A stretch of 64,000 bases of DNA from Conchocele bisecta (GCA_029237695.1 CM055274.1:15551505-15615504); one strand, 5' to 3'. Positions 46,036-57,532 are shown, counted from the stretch's first letter. The notes: generated from the letters alone by a model not told the origin. Translations and numbers: made by a program.

Positions 46036-46289
46036 TTAACTCTTAGACTGCTACTCACAACAATTGTCGTCTGCTGTTGCTTTTATATCTTGCCTTATTT
46101 CTCAATAAAAACATGGTTTGACAGCACTTCAGAATCATTTCCAATGGAAATGGAAATGATTCTGAAGTGCTATCAAAGCATGTTATAAATTATTCTAAAG
46201 TGCTGTCAAAGCATGTTTTTGATGATAAAAATGGAAAATAGAAAATAAACAGCAGACGACAACAAAAATAAGATAGCGGTCTAAGGTTA
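46036..46289. mobile_element. GCAGACGACAA/TTAA MITE, duplicate 1
   Basis: TTAACTCTTAGACTGCTACT to AAGATAGCGGTCTAAGGTTA. Shares its left flank AATTAGTAGCCA with the next copy. Confidence 0.8.
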
Positions 46290-46433
46290 GTCGTACGAAG
46301 TTTAGTGAAACGGGCCTAAGCAACATACACACTATTTATTGGTCATTGTCACTCAGCTTCTACTGAGTTTAACCCTGCCCCCACCCCCCCTAAATTAATT
46401 TGAATCTATTAAATTAGTAGCCATTAACTCTTA

Positions 46434-46673
46434 GACTGCTACTCACAACAATTGTCGTCAGCTGTTGCTTTTATATCTTGCCTTATTTCTCAATAAAAAC
46501 ATGGTTTGACAGCACTTCAGAATCATTTCCAATGGAAATGATTCTGAAGTGCTATCAAAGCATGTTGTAAATTATTCTAAAGTGCTGTCAAAGCATGTTT
46601 TTGATGATAAAAATGGAAAATAGAAAATAAACAGCAGACGACAACAAAAATAAGATAGCGGTCTAAGGGTTAA
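46434..46673. mobile_element. GCAGACGACAA/TTAA MITE, duplicate 2
   Basis: Nearly identical to 46036-46289 including flank TTAAATTAGTAGCCA, so a segmental rather than transpositional copy. TTAA at both ends. Confidence 0.85.
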
Positions 46674-46781
46674 TTTGCAGAAGACGTTTCAGTACATGTA
46701 CAAGACAAAATATCTGTAATAGTTTCCAACTTGAATGTAAACTGATTGTTTTTATGTTAAAGTACAGTCTACACTCGTTAC

Positions 46782-46819
46782 CTCAAATTCTCTTGGACTT
46801 TGAGAAAACAAAGTGTCGT
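46782..46819 (-). CDS. Candidate 38-bp exon just before the PH-domain exon
   Basis: A strong acceptor (TTATTCTTTCTTCTACAG) and donor GTAACG flank 38 bp. In the frame that ends in phase 0 and feeds the PH exon at 43618 it encodes DTLFSQSPREFE. The join REFE-KPMDQ resembles the KEN-PLE stretch before the PH domain in vertebrate GRAF proteins, but the match is short. It lies in unique sequence between repeat clusters. Confidence 0.35.
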
Positions 46820-47056
46820 CTGTAGAAGAAAGAATAATACTTGCCATTGCATTAAAGGTTATTTCTATTTTCATCTTTTTTAACACCATAGAAACATACT
46901 TGATATAAAACTATTAATAATTATTTATAGGTTAAAGTCCGTTCTAGATGAATCACAGAAAATGTCTATTCCAAAATTCACAAAACAGGTTGAGATAAAA
47001 AGCTCACACATTAAATTCCATATGACAAAATCCAACTGGGCTCTAGTGTTATATAA

Positions 47057-47403
47057 TAATTCCAGCACAAAAATATTTACACAATTCCCTAACATTTGAT
47101 TGGCCAGTAGCAAGTCTCTGTCCAAAATTTATATCCCAGTAAACTCCCATGCCGAACTACCGTGAGGCGCAGTTAAAATAATTCTTAAGAAAACGGAAAA
47201 TAAACACATTTTCTTGATGAATTTATTTCAAATGCTGGAATTATAAGGAATGAATGGCCTTTTTGTAGAATTTATCGGGGATATAAACTTGGAAAAGTCG
47301 CAGGAATACTGGACGAAGGACGGAAGGCCTCGTCCAGTATTCCCACAACTTTTCCAAGTTTATACCCCGATAAATTCCACAAAAAGGCCATTCATTCCTA
47401 TAT
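47057..47403 (-). mobile_element. GAATGAATGGCCTTTTT one-sided hairpin element, copy 5
   Basis: TAATTCCAGCACAAAAATAT first, hairpin last (to GGCCATTCATTCCTATA). Confidence 0.85.
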
Positions 47404-47425
47404 TAAACTTATCTAATAGAACATG

Positions 47426-47698
47426 TTAACCCTTACAATGTGTGGTCTGCTGCTTATTTGTTATTTTAATTTTTCTAGACAAAGCATGCTTTGGCATTGG
47501 AGACATGTACTACCAATGCATATTTTATTAACAAATAAGACAAAAATACAAAATCAGCAGACGACAATATTTGGTTACCGCATTTTAATGCAACCGCATA
47601 ATTCTAAATTGCTGCCAAACCACGTTTTTGTTGAGAAAACTGGAAATTAAACACTAAACAGCAGACGACAAAAACTATTTCAGCATTGTAAGGGTTAA
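47426..47698. mobile_element. GCAGACGACAA/TTAA MITE, rearranged
   Basis: TTAACCCTTACAATGTGTGG to CATTGTAAGGGTTAA; interior carries an extra partial copy (AAATCAGCAGACGACAATAT). Confidence 0.75.
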
Positions 47699-47699
47699 G

Positions 47700-48140
47700 A
47701 CTGACATTTGGGTCATCAGCTGATAGAAGGGGCCCTCCTACATGTGACCAGTATAGATCCTGATCATCATGTTTGCTTGCATAATCACAGATTGATTTAA
47801 CTGTTATCCAGGCGCATATTCAAAGTTTGATTGGCAAAACGGTGGTCACCATAGGCCCTGATCAGACTGTGCGGATGCGCAGTCTAATCTGGGGCTATGC
47901 TGGTGACTCATGTCATAATGTCCCTTTTCTTAGCTGCCAGACAATTTGCAATATATGAAAATATTGGTCACGTCTGAACACTAACGCGTTCACATCATGT
48001 TCTAAACACCTTGCTTATGATGATAAATATATTCCAGTTATTGAACGGTGAACAGAGTAGGCCCTACTCAGAATGCGCACAACTGACTGATCTGGGGCTA
48101 AACTGGTCACATGTGTATTAATGTCCCTTTGCCAGCCGAG
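47700..48140. repeat. Diverged GTGACTGGAG-type MITE remnants
   Basis: GACCAGTATAGATCCTGATC, CAGACTGTGCGGATGCGCAG and GATCTGGGGCTAAACTGGTC remain, twice in tandem; ends are lost. Confidence 0.5.
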
Positions 48141-48357
48141 GACATATATATCAAAGAATGCATAACTAGATCTAATCACACACACAGTACATGTGCAAGA
48201 AAACAAATAATGACTGACCAAAAACAATAAAAAAAACAAATGAATATGAAGACAACAAAAGAAAGCAGGTAACGTATTAACAATACTCCAATCACAATAA
48301 CTCTCGACTTCAATGAGTCACCTATACAATAACCTTTATGCAACATTGACGATTGTT

Positions 48358-48607
48358 TTAACCCTTAGGCCGCTACTCACAACAATTGTCGTCTGTTGTT
48401 GCTTTTATATCTTGCCTTATTTCTCAATAAAAACATGGTTTGACAGCACTTCAGAATCATTTCCAATGGAAATGATTCTGAACTGCTGTCAAACCATGTT
48501 GTAAATTATTCTAAAGTGCTGTCAAAGCATGTTTTTGATGATAAAAATTGAAAATTGAAAATAAACAGCAGACGACAAAAGAAATAAGATAGCGGTCTAA
48601 GGGTTAA
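48358..48607. mobile_element. GCAGACGACAA/TTAA palindromic MITE
   Basis: TTAACCCTTAGGCCGCTACT to AGCGGTCTAAGGGTTAA, TTAA on both sides, near-identical to the 46.0-46.7 kb pair. Confidence 0.85.
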
Positions 48608-48699
48608 GTGGGTTTTTTCTTTCTTCAAAATAATGTCCTCCAAAGGGAGATAACACATAGGATTTGTTTACCTGTATTTGCTGAAATATAAAAAAAATA

Positions 48700-49610
48700 G
48701 AAATGTGGCCTGTCGGCACACGAATGCCCCGCTGGCAGCCAAAGAAAACGAGGCATATTTGATAAGCCATTTACCCGAGCGTTAAGGTTTCGAACACACC
48801 AAGTCTGTGACCTTGACCCTGGGCTTAGTGGGGGCGGGACGAAAGTGGATTTGTCACAGTGCGGTAGAGGACCATTTGAGCAATACGTGTGTGAAATGTG
48901 AAGCAGATACGAGCAAGGAAACAGAAATTATAAGCCATTTACCCGAGCGTTAAGGTGTCGAATGCACCAAGTCTGTGACCTTGACCCAGGGCTTAGCGGG
49001 GGCGGGACGAATGTGGATTTGTCACAGGACGGTAGAGGACCATTGCAGCACTGTGTGTGTGAAATGTCAAGCAGATCCGAGCAAGGAAACAGAAATTATA
49101 AGCCATTTACCCGAGTGTTAAGGTTTCGAACGCACCAAGTCTGTGACCTTGTCCCTGGGCTTAGCGGGGGTGGGACGAATGTGGATTTGTCGCAGGACAG
49201 TAGAGGACCATTGGAGCAATGCGTGTGTAAAATGTGAAGCAGATCAGAGCAAGGAAACAGAAATTATAAGCCATTTACACGAGCGTGACCTTTACCCTGG
49301 GCTTAGCGGGGGCAGGACGAATGTGGATTTGTCACAGGGCGGTAGAGGACCATTGGAGCACTGTGTGTGTGAAATGTCAAGCAGATCAGAGTAAGAAAAC
49401 AGAAATTATAAGCCATTTACCCGAGCGTTAAGGTTTCGAACGCACCAAGTCTGTGACCTTGACCCTGGGCTTGGCGGGTGCGGGACGAATGTGGATTTGT
49501 CACAGGGCGGTAGAGGACCATTGGAGCAATATGTGTGTGTGAAATGTGAAGCAGATCCGAGCAAGGAAACAGCAATTATAAGCCATTTACCCGAGCATTA
49601 GGGTTTCGGG
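48700..49610 (+). repeat. 163-bp satellite (GAAATTATAAGCCATTTACC), about 5.5 units
   Basis: Each unit has ACCAAGTCTGTGACCTTGAC, GGGGGCGGGACGAATGTGGA and GAAGCAGATCCGAGCAAGG. The block ends in GGACGTACGTACG (49608-49637). The open frames here are satellite translations. Confidence 0.88.
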
Positions 49611-49649
49611 ACGTACGTACGTTACGTACGTACGGACGCCGGTAACACT

Positions 49650-49980
49650 ATGTTTTACCCCTACCCCAGGTCCACCACCTCCTTTTCCCCATGTTAAATT
49701 AAAGGAGGTGGTGGACCTGGGGTAGGGATAAAACAAAAGAAAAATTGGAAAGTAGATTCCCAAACCTGGCTAGATAGCTTGGAAATAATGTAACTAAGAA
49801 AAAAAATCTATCTTAGCACCCATGTTAAATTCCCATAGGAAAATATTTTGTTCGCAATAAAATCAATATTTTTTTGTTATTGATGAACAAGTACTTACAT
49901 TTAAACCTTTTTTAGATTTAATATGTTTACTAGCCAAAAGTTTGTTGGCAGCAAAACGTGGAACAGACAGTAGCTATAGG
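49650..49980. mobile_element. CTGTTTCACGAAAGC-type remnant with hairpin
   Basis: CCCTACCCCAGGTCCACCAC and GTGGTGGACCTGGGGTAGGG form a hairpin (49659-49728); AAAAATCTATCTTAGCACC-like and AAATCAATATT pieces follow. Confidence 0.5.
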
Positions 49981-50034
49981 CTAGAATGAAAGTGGCATGT
50001 CAAAGCACGCACTGAAATGTGGCTGTGGTAAATT

Positions 50035-50465
50035 GGAACAAGAGTTGTCAGAAGACAATGAAGCTCACCTGTTGGCAGCCTTCACTCAAACTTGGCACAG
50101 TTGCATAAAAAAACATGAATATTATATAACTTGACCTTGGGTTAAGGGGCGTGCGGTGGACCCTGACATTGGAGTCAGTGGTGCAAGGTGGGTCGTGGGT
50201 TTGCTGTAGCATACTATAGCATATTAAGATGAATGCATGTATGAAATATCAATGAGCTCCCTGAAAACAGAAGTAAAACAAAATTTAACCAACTTTAAGT
50301 TTATGAACGCACTAAGTTGGTGATTTTCTACAGCATGATAGCTATTCACATGAGGAATGCATGTATGAATGTGCTAAGTTTGTGTCCTTCACCTTGGGGA
50401 AAGAGGTGGGGGGAGTCATGAATTTGCTGTAGCACAATAGAGGATCATCACAAGAATGCATGTAT
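50035..50465 (+). repeat. Diverged units of the 168-bp satellite
   Basis: CAAGAGTTGTCAGAAGACAA, TTGACCTTGGGTTAAGGGGC, GGAATGCATGTATGAA. Three degenerate units lead into the compound element. Confidence 0.65.
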
Positions 50466-51620
50466 GAACAAGAAACAAGGAAAAGCCACGAAGGCCAGGT
50501 TTTTTCCAAGCATAGACACTTGGATAACATAATTATACCCACTTTTTGTAGACTAGATGGCCGTGGCCTGCATTTCACGCCTTGGGGCGAGGCATGGACA
50601 CTAAAAAAATAGATATAGTATATGGAAAAACTTTATTGACAAAAAGTTTAACCGGACACACGGACGTACGGACGTACGGACGGACGGACGTACGGACGTA
50701 CGGACGTACGTATGCCTTGACATTGGGCACAGGGGCCGCACAGTTGGGGGTTAGAATGAAAATATGGATGATGATAAACACCCATGTGAAGTTTCAAGGT
50801 AATGGGCGAAGCAGTTGCAGAGATATAGTATAACGAAAAAGTTTTAACCAAAAAATTTAACCAGACGTACGTTAAAAAGTTAACGTTGAAAATGGCTAAG
50901 TCAATTACGTAGAAATAATAGGTGAAGGTAAAAAAATGGTCACATGTTGGATAGTTGTATGTGGTAGGCACCCCTTGGTTATGAAGCTGTTAAAGTTTGG
51001 TGTTCCTAGGTGGTACAGTACCAAAGAAATGGACTCAAACACGAAAACTTAACATTGATTGTGGACGCCGCCCACCCGCCCGCCGCCCGCCGCCCCACCC
51101 GCCCCCCGCCGCCCGCCGCCCGCCCGGCTTTCGCCAATACAATAGCCTGGATTTTTTTTTAAAAAACCTGGCTAAAAAAGTAACATGTTGGATAGTAATA
51201 TGTGGTGGGCACCCCTTGATTATGAAGCTGTGAAAGTTTGGTGGTCCTAGGTGGTACAGTAACAAAGAAATGGACTCAAACATGAAAACTTAACATTGTA
51301 AACACGAAAACTTAACATTGTAAACGCGAAAACTTAACATTGAAAATGGCTAAGTCGACTGCGCGGAAAAAATGGGTCAAGTTAAAAAAAAAGTAACATG
51401 TTGGATAGTAATATGTGGTGGGCATCCCTTGATTATGAAGCTGTGAAAGTTTGGTGGTCCTAGGTGGTACAGTAACAAAGAAGTGGACTCAAACACGAAA
51501 ACTTAACATTGATTGTGGACGCCGCCCGCCGCCCGCCCGCCGCCCGCCCACCCACCCGCCCGCCCGGCTTTCGCCAATCCAATAGCCTGGATTTTTTTTC
51601 AAAAAACCTGGCTAAAAATC
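50466..51620 (+). repeat. Compound tandem element, copy 2
   Basis: Homologous to 9525-11105: GCCACGAAGGCCAGGTTTTT start, GGACGTAC run (50657-50710), GATAAACACCCATGTGAAG, three GGTGGTACAGTA units each with a CCGCCCGCCG stretch, and CCGGCTTTCGCCAATCCAAT. Confidence 0.85.
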
Positions 51621-53465
51621 AAAGCGTTCCCTGTAAAGAAACAGAAGTTACACAATATTTACCCCAACGTTAAGTTTATGAACATGCTAAGTTTGTGACC
51701 TTGACCTTGGGGTAAGGGTTGGGTGGTGGATCGTGGATTTGCTACAGCATGATAGAGGGTCATCAGATGAATGCATGTAACGACTTGGGGTAAGGGTTGG
51801 GTGGTGGGTTGTAGATTTGCTACAGCATGATAGAGGGTCATCTGAGGAATGCATGTATGAAATATCAAGGCGTTCCATGAAAGGAAACAGATGTTATAAG
51901 ACATTTACCCCAACGTTAAGTTTATGAATGTGCTAAGTTTGTGACCTTGACCCTGGGGTAAGGGGTGTGCGGTGGGTCATGGATTTGCTATAGCACGATA
52001 GAACATCATCAGATTAATGCATGTATGAAATATCAAGGTGTTCCATGAAAGGAAACAGATGTTATAAGACATTTACCCCAACGTCATGGATTTGCTATAG
52101 CACGATAGAGTATCATCAGATGAATGCATGTATGAAATATCAAGGCGTTCCATGAAAGGAAACAGATGTTATAAGACATTTACCCCACCGTAAGTTTATG
52201 AATGTGCTATGTTTGTGACCTTGACCTTGGGGAAAGGGGTGGTGGGTGGGTCATGGATTTGCTATAGCACGATAGAGTATCATCAGATGAATGCATGTAT
52301 GAAATATCAAGGCGTTCCCTGTAAAGAAACAGAAGTTATAAAAAGACATTTACTCCAACGTTAAGTTTATGATATTGATTTTGGGGAAAGGGGTGGGGGT
52401 CATGGATTTGCTGTAGCACAATAGAGGATCATCAGATGAATGCATGTATGAAATATCAAAGCGTTCCCTGTAACAAAACAAAAGTTACACAACATTTACC
52501 CCAACGTTAAGTTTATGAACATGCTAAGTTTGTGACCTTGACCTTGGGGAAAGGGGTGGGAGGTGGGTCATGGATTTGCTATAGTACGATAGAGTATCAT
52601 CAGATGAATGCATGGATGAAATATGAAGGTATTCCCTGTAAATAAACAGAAGTTACACAACATTTACCCCAACGTTAAGTTTATGAATGTGCTAGGTGTG
52701 TGACCTTGACCTTGGGGTAAGGGTTGGGTGGTGAGTCGTGGATTTGCTACAGCATGATAGAGGGTCATCTGAGGAATGCATGTATGAAATATGAAGGCGT
52801 TCTATGAAAGAAAACAGATGTTATAAGACATTTACCCCAATGTTAAGTTTATGAATTTGCTAAGTTTGTGACCTTGACCTTTGGGTAAGGGATGGGCGGT
52901 GGGTCATGGATTTGCTATAGCACGATAGAGTATCATCAGATGAATCCATGTATGAAATATGAAGGCGTTCCCTGTAAATAAACAGAAGTTATACAACATT
53001 TACCCCAAAGTTATGTTTATGAACATGTTAAGTTTGTGACCTTGACCTTGGGGTAAGGGTTGGGTGGTGGATCGTGGATTTGCTACAGCATGATAGAGGG
53101 TCATCAGATGAATGCTTGTATGAAATATGAAGACATTCCCTGTAAATAAACAGAAGTTACACAACATTTACCCCAACGTTAAGTTTATGAACATGCTAAG
53201 TTTGTGACCTTGACCCTGGGGTAAGGGTTGGGTGGTGGGTCATGGATTTGCTACATCATGATAGAGGGTCATCTGAGGAATGCATGTATGAAATATCAAG
53301 GCGTTCCTTGAAAGGAAACAAGATGTTATAAGAAAATTACCCCAACATTAAGTTTATGAATGTGCTAAGGTTGTGACCTTGACCTTGTGGTAAGGGTTGG
53401 GTGGTGGGTCATGGATTTGCTACAGCATGATAGAGGGTCATCTGAGGAATGCATGTATAAAACTA
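51621..53465 (+). repeat. 168-bp satellite with TGACCTTGACCTTGGGG, about ten units
   Basis: GTGACCTTGACC recurs with spacing near 168 bp from 51697 to 53376. Each unit also has GGATTTGCTACAGCATGATA and GAATGCATGTATGAAATAT. Units differ by point changes and a few deletions. Confidence 0.9.
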
Positions 53466-54425
53466 GATTTGTCAGTAAGCGGGGGCTTACGGAATACCCC
53501 CCCCCCCCACACCCCCCCCCCCCCCCGCGTCAGCCCTGACCTAGAATGAATTCCAGCTCGCATACTATCATTTTCAGATAAAAGACTATGTCAGCACATA
53601 TGGAGAGTGCGATGGTGGTTCCAGTTGAAAAAAGCAAACTAGACATTCTAAGTCTGTGACCTTGACCCCTGGCATAAATGGGGGTCGTAGGTTTGTTGCA
53701 GAATAATGTATGAGTGTCAGAGAAGGGCCGGGTAAAATATCACTGCATTCCGCAAAGGGACAGAGAAGTTATAAGGAAATTTACATTTGTTAAGTTTTAG
53801 TTTTTTTCTAAGTTTATAAGTCCGTGACCTTGAGCCCTGGCATAAATGGGGGTCGTAGGTTTGTTGCAGAATGATGTATGAGTGTCAGAGAAGGGGTGGG
53901 TAAAATATGAAAGATTTCCGCAAAGGGAAAGAGAAGTTAAAGTTAAAAAGGAAATTTACAATTGTTAAGTTTTCGGTTTTTTTTCTAAGTTTCTAAGTCC
54001 GTGACCTTGACCCCTGGCATAAATGGGGGTTGTAGGTTTGTTGCAGAATGATGTATGAGTGTCAGAGAAGGGGCAGGTAAAATATGAAAGATTTCCGCAA
54101 AGGGAAAGAGAAGTTAAAAGGAAATTTACAATTGTTAAGTTTTCGTTTTGTCCTAAATTTCTAAGTCCGTGACCTTGACCCCTGGCATAAATGGGGGTCA
54201 TAGGTTTGTTGCAGAATGATGTATGAGTGTCAGAGAAGGGGCGGGTAAAATATGAAAGATTTCCGCAAAGGGAAATAGAAGTTAAAAGGAAATTTACAAT
54301 TGTTAAGTTTTGTGACGGACGGAAACACGGAAACACGGAAACTCGGACGGACGGACGGACGGACGGACGGACAAGTATACGGACTCCAGTATACCCCCCA
54401 CAACGAGGGGGGGGGGGGTATAATA
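53466..54425 (+). repeat. 165-bp satellite (TTCCGCAAAGGGAAAGAGAAG), block 2
   Basis: Starts CTAGATTTGTCAGTAAGCG, C run at 53500-53526, then four units with GTGACCTTGACCCCTGGC, a GGAC run (54344-54372) and the ACTCCAGTATACCCCCC end. Homologous to 16240-16845. Confidence 0.88.
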
Positions 54426-54427
54426 AC

Positions 54428-54568
54428 AAGGTGTTCCATGAAAGGAAACAGAAGTTATAAGACATTTACCCCAACGTTAAGTTTGTGGACGACGCCGATG
54501 CTGCCGACTCCGACGACGCCAGGGGTATGCCATAAGCTCTTCTACACTATGTGCAGGCGAGCTAAAAA
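54428..54568 (+). repeat. Satellite end unit with GCCATAAGCTCTTCTACAC
   Basis: Same 3' end as at the window start (1-215), with a shorter GAC/GCC run. Confidence 0.7.
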
Positions 54569-54790
54569 TGGGGCTTATGGGTTTTGCGACCAGTGTAGAT
54601 CCAGATCAGCCTGTGTATCCGCACAGTCTGATCAGGATCTGCACTGTTCGCCATTACATCAATGAAACACCCATCATGTTTCTAACAAGGAATATATATA
54701 TAATTATCAGGCAACATGAGTGTGATATTTGATAAAGAGCTACACTGGTCACACATCCCATAAGCCCCATTTCTCCAGTCAAAGTCACAA
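54569..54790. mobile_element. GTGACTGGAGAAATGG MITE
   Basis: ATGGGGCTTATGGGTTTTGC to CATTTCTCCAGTCAAAGTCA; the left terminus is missing. Confidence 0.7.
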
Positions 54791-55064
54791 ATGATCGGTG
54801 GTTCCACAGAGGTTTGAACCTGGACAGCTGAAGACTGAGTCTAAAGTCTACAGTACTTCCCCAGGTCATTGAGATGTTTGAAAGAAGGTTGAAAATAAAC
54901 GTTAAACAACAGATAGATGACAAAACAGACAGTGCTAGTAAAAAACACTAACAATGATATTACTTAAACGTATATTTGCAGTGTAAGGCACTACAGTATA
55001 GCTAAATTAGAAAAAATACCAGTTTCACCGAAAACTACCTACTACTTTTCAGTCAAACTGCTAC

Positions 55065-55395
55065 CGATAGTTTTTTTTTAAATATAGCAGTTTTCATAAC
55101 ACTATTAGTTTTTTGGTCTTCAGCTACACGGCAACCGTATATTTGCGAAAACAAAATGTTTTCATATTTAGCTGTATACAGTAACTGTATATTCGCAAAA
55201 ACTAGTTTTTACATTTAGCTATAGACAGCAGCTGTATATTCACTAAAAACCAGCAGTTTTTACATTCAGCTAAAACAGTAGCAGTTGCAGTTGTAATTAC
55301 ATATTCGCGAAAACCAGTAGTTTTCATATTTAGCTTTTTCAGTAGCTGTTTATCGCGAAAACCAGCAGTTTTCACAATTTAGCTGTACAGTTGTT
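55065..55395. repeat. About 60-bp tandem repeat (CAGTTTTCATATTTAGCTG)
   Basis: Five to six diverged units with AGCTGTATATTCGCGAAAAC and AGCAGTTTTCACATTTAGC patterns. Confidence 0.65.
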
Positions 55396-55511
55396 TGTAT
55401 GTGTGGACACGGCAAACAATATTATGAAACTATGCTATTTATCAGGAGCATGGAACGCATATAATACCGATATATAAACCAAACAATGAACTACGGGAAT
55501 ACCCATCTTAC

Positions 55512-55538
55512 CATCATGGCCGTCATGCTCAGCTGAGA
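55512..55538 (-). CDS. Candidate 27-bp micro-exon upstream of the PH domain
   Basis: Minus-strand acceptor TTTGTTCCATGCAG and donor GTAAGA bound 27 bp. Read in the phase that fits its neighbours it encodes SAEHDGHD plus split codons at both sides. It would join the 60950 candidate upstream and the 46782 candidate downstream into an acidic linker. Being 27 bp it could be a cassette exon. No family similarity supports it. Confidence 0.3.
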
Positions 55539-55564
55539 CTGCATGGAACAAAGTAAATAAAATG

Positions 55565-55985
55565 GTTCATTAACAATCAAGTCCGTCCGAATGCTTTAGT
55601 ATAATCATTCCGAAGATGGGTATGGTGGGTAGGTGGCAAAAGCAATGAATTGCAATTCTTAAATCTTTCAACACTACAGACCTGTATAGCGGTGTTTGCA
55701 AACAGTGTAGATCCAGATGAGCCGGCTCGTCACGAGCCGTCTCATCAGGATCTGCACTTTTTGCGAATAATATTCATATTTTTTGGACAAAAAAACAACA
55801 CTTTTTATAAATGGACTAGTCTGAAAATCATTTTGTGACGATTGGATTGGTCAGAAAATTAACATATCACAGTCCATTCCAGTTATTTATGGATGAAAGG
55901 GTTAATAATGAAGTCCATCCAAATGCTTTTGTATAAACATGGCGGGTGGGTGGCATAAGCATGAATTGCAATTCTTAATTCTGAT
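55565..55985. mobile_element. CCCTTTCAACAC/TTAA MITE between two copies of an 85-bp sequence
   Basis: The MITE is 55659-55905 (TTAA at both ends, core GCCGGCTCGTCACGAGCC). AAGTCCGTCCGAATGCTTTA to GAATTGCAATTCTTAA on the left matches AAGTCCATCCAAATGCTTTT to GAATTGCAATTCTTAA on the right. Confidence 0.75.
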
Positions 55986-56225
55986 ATGTGGCTGTGACTG
56001 GAGAAATGGGGCGTATGGGATTTGTGACCAGTGTAGCTCCTGATGAATAGAACTCTCCGGTAGCCTGATAGCGATCTATATTGCTTGTCGAAGCATGGCG
56101 GGTGTTTCATTGACGGAAAGGCGAACTGTGTAGATCTTGATCAGACTGTGCGGGTTGCACAGGATGATTTGGATCTACACTGGTCACAAAACCCATACGC
56201 CTTATTTCTCCACTAACAGTCACAT
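55986..56225. mobile_element. GTGACTGGAGAAATGG palindromic MITE
   Basis: ATGTGGCTGTGACTGGAGAA to TTTCTCCACTAACAGTCACA. Confidence 0.75.
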
Positions 56226-56274
56226 CTGCAATATTTATGAAAATTTCTACAACACCAAATGTAAGTTTATCTAT

Positions 56275-56528
56275 GCTAACTCTTTGCATGCTGGGAAACT
56301 TGTGGGCTATAAATAGTTCAAAATTAGCGGACAAAAATTCATCATATTTTCTTTTATTTCTCCTTGTAAATATCATGAATATCATGAATATGTCTTGGAA
56401 TTTCATTAGAATTGTGTCCTGAGGACACAATTCTAATGAAATTCCAAGACATATTTACAGAGAGAAATAAAACATATAGTCCTAATTTGTTTGGCGGATA
56501 TTTTCGCCGCTAGCATGCAAAGAAACAC
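56275..56528. mobile_element. CTCTTTGCATGCTGG palindromic MITE
   Basis: AACTCTTTGCATGCTGGG and GCTAGCATGCAAAGAAAC ends; a 33-bp-arm hairpin centre (TGGAATTTCATTAGAATTGT). Confidence 0.75.
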
Positions 56529-57025
56529 CAAACTGACCTCCTATCAAGCTCTATCATTACTGGTACGTCGTTAGATTCTACATGCTAGGGTACACTAAAT
56601 AAAAAGGAAGACAAAGGTCATGCAAAACCTGACCTGACTGATTGATTGGTTCTTTCACACCCTTACAGACCTCTATAGCGCTGTTTGCAAACAGTGTATA
56701 TCCAGATAAGCCGGCTCGTGTTGAGCCGTCTCATCAGGATTTGCACATTTTGCAAGTAATTTTCAACCTCTTTCCATAAATGGACTAGTCTGAAAATCAT
56801 TTTATCTCAGCAAATAACAGTTAATAGTAATTATACTGTCAAATTTAAAAAATCTCAATAATGGGCAAACAGTTTTAACACATACGCACCCTCCCACCAA
56901 ACCTGACCGCAGATCATAAATATGGATATAGATCTGTGCATATGTGCTAGAAAATATGTAGTGTCTCAGCTGATTACACCGATCATGGCTATAGATCAAC
57001 ATTGGCAGCAGTTCTAGCAGCCAGG
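56529..57025. other. Mixed stretch with a MITE fragment
   Basis: 56660-56805 is a CCCTTTCAACAC-family fragment (GCCGGCTCGTGTTGAGCC). The rest is unique AT-rich DNA without coding support. Confidence 0.5.
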
Positions 57026-57293
57026 GGCCCATTTCACTAAACTAAAATGTTCGTAAGTGCAAATTTAGGATCGTCTGGGAATTTCCATTTATGGATTTAA
57101 ATTTATTGAGCATAGGCTGCATATGCAGCCTATGCTCAATACATGTAAATTCAATAAGTGTTTACAAGAAAACATTGTTAATGTGAAATTTACAGACTAT
57201 CATAATTTTGCACTTACGAACAAAATTTACAGACTATCATAATTTTGCACTTACGAACATTTTAGTCGTACAAAGTTTAGTGAAACGGCCCCC
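57026..57293. mobile_element. GGGGCCGTTTCACTAAAC palindromic MITE, copy 4
   Basis: GGGGCCCATTTCACTAAAC to GTTTAGTGAAACGGCCCC. A 37-bp piece of the right arm (ATTTACAGACTATCATAATT) is tandemly duplicated. Confidence 0.85.
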
Positions 57294-57346
57294 AGATCAC
57301 TCCAGCCATACTCACTGACTGAATATGCACTCCGCACCCGCGGAAA

Positions 57347-57520
57347 ATGTTCACGTCAAAAATTGCACCTGTTTCCTGACGAGATGCCACTCAGTTCTAC
57401 ATAAGGAGCTATCGCATAAATTAATCGTTTGTCTGTGTTTATGCATTATCTTCTGCATGTAGCTGAATGGGAATTTGTCAAGAATTTGGTGCCGTAGCTC
57501 AATGTGAAAAATTTTCGCCG
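57347..57520. mobile_element. GTTTCACGTCGAAA MITE, diverged copy 2
   Basis: GTTCACGTCAAAAATTGCAC left, TGGTGCCGTAGCTCAATG right, inner ATGCATTATCTTCTGCATGT. Confidence 0.55.
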
Positions 57521-57532
57521 GAAAGTTTGTTT

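Noticed and set aside
48654..48690. Nine-base micro-exon (CAAATACAG between TTTCAG and GTAAAC, minus strand)
   Set aside because: Too short to judge; by-eye splice matches of this size are expected by chance.
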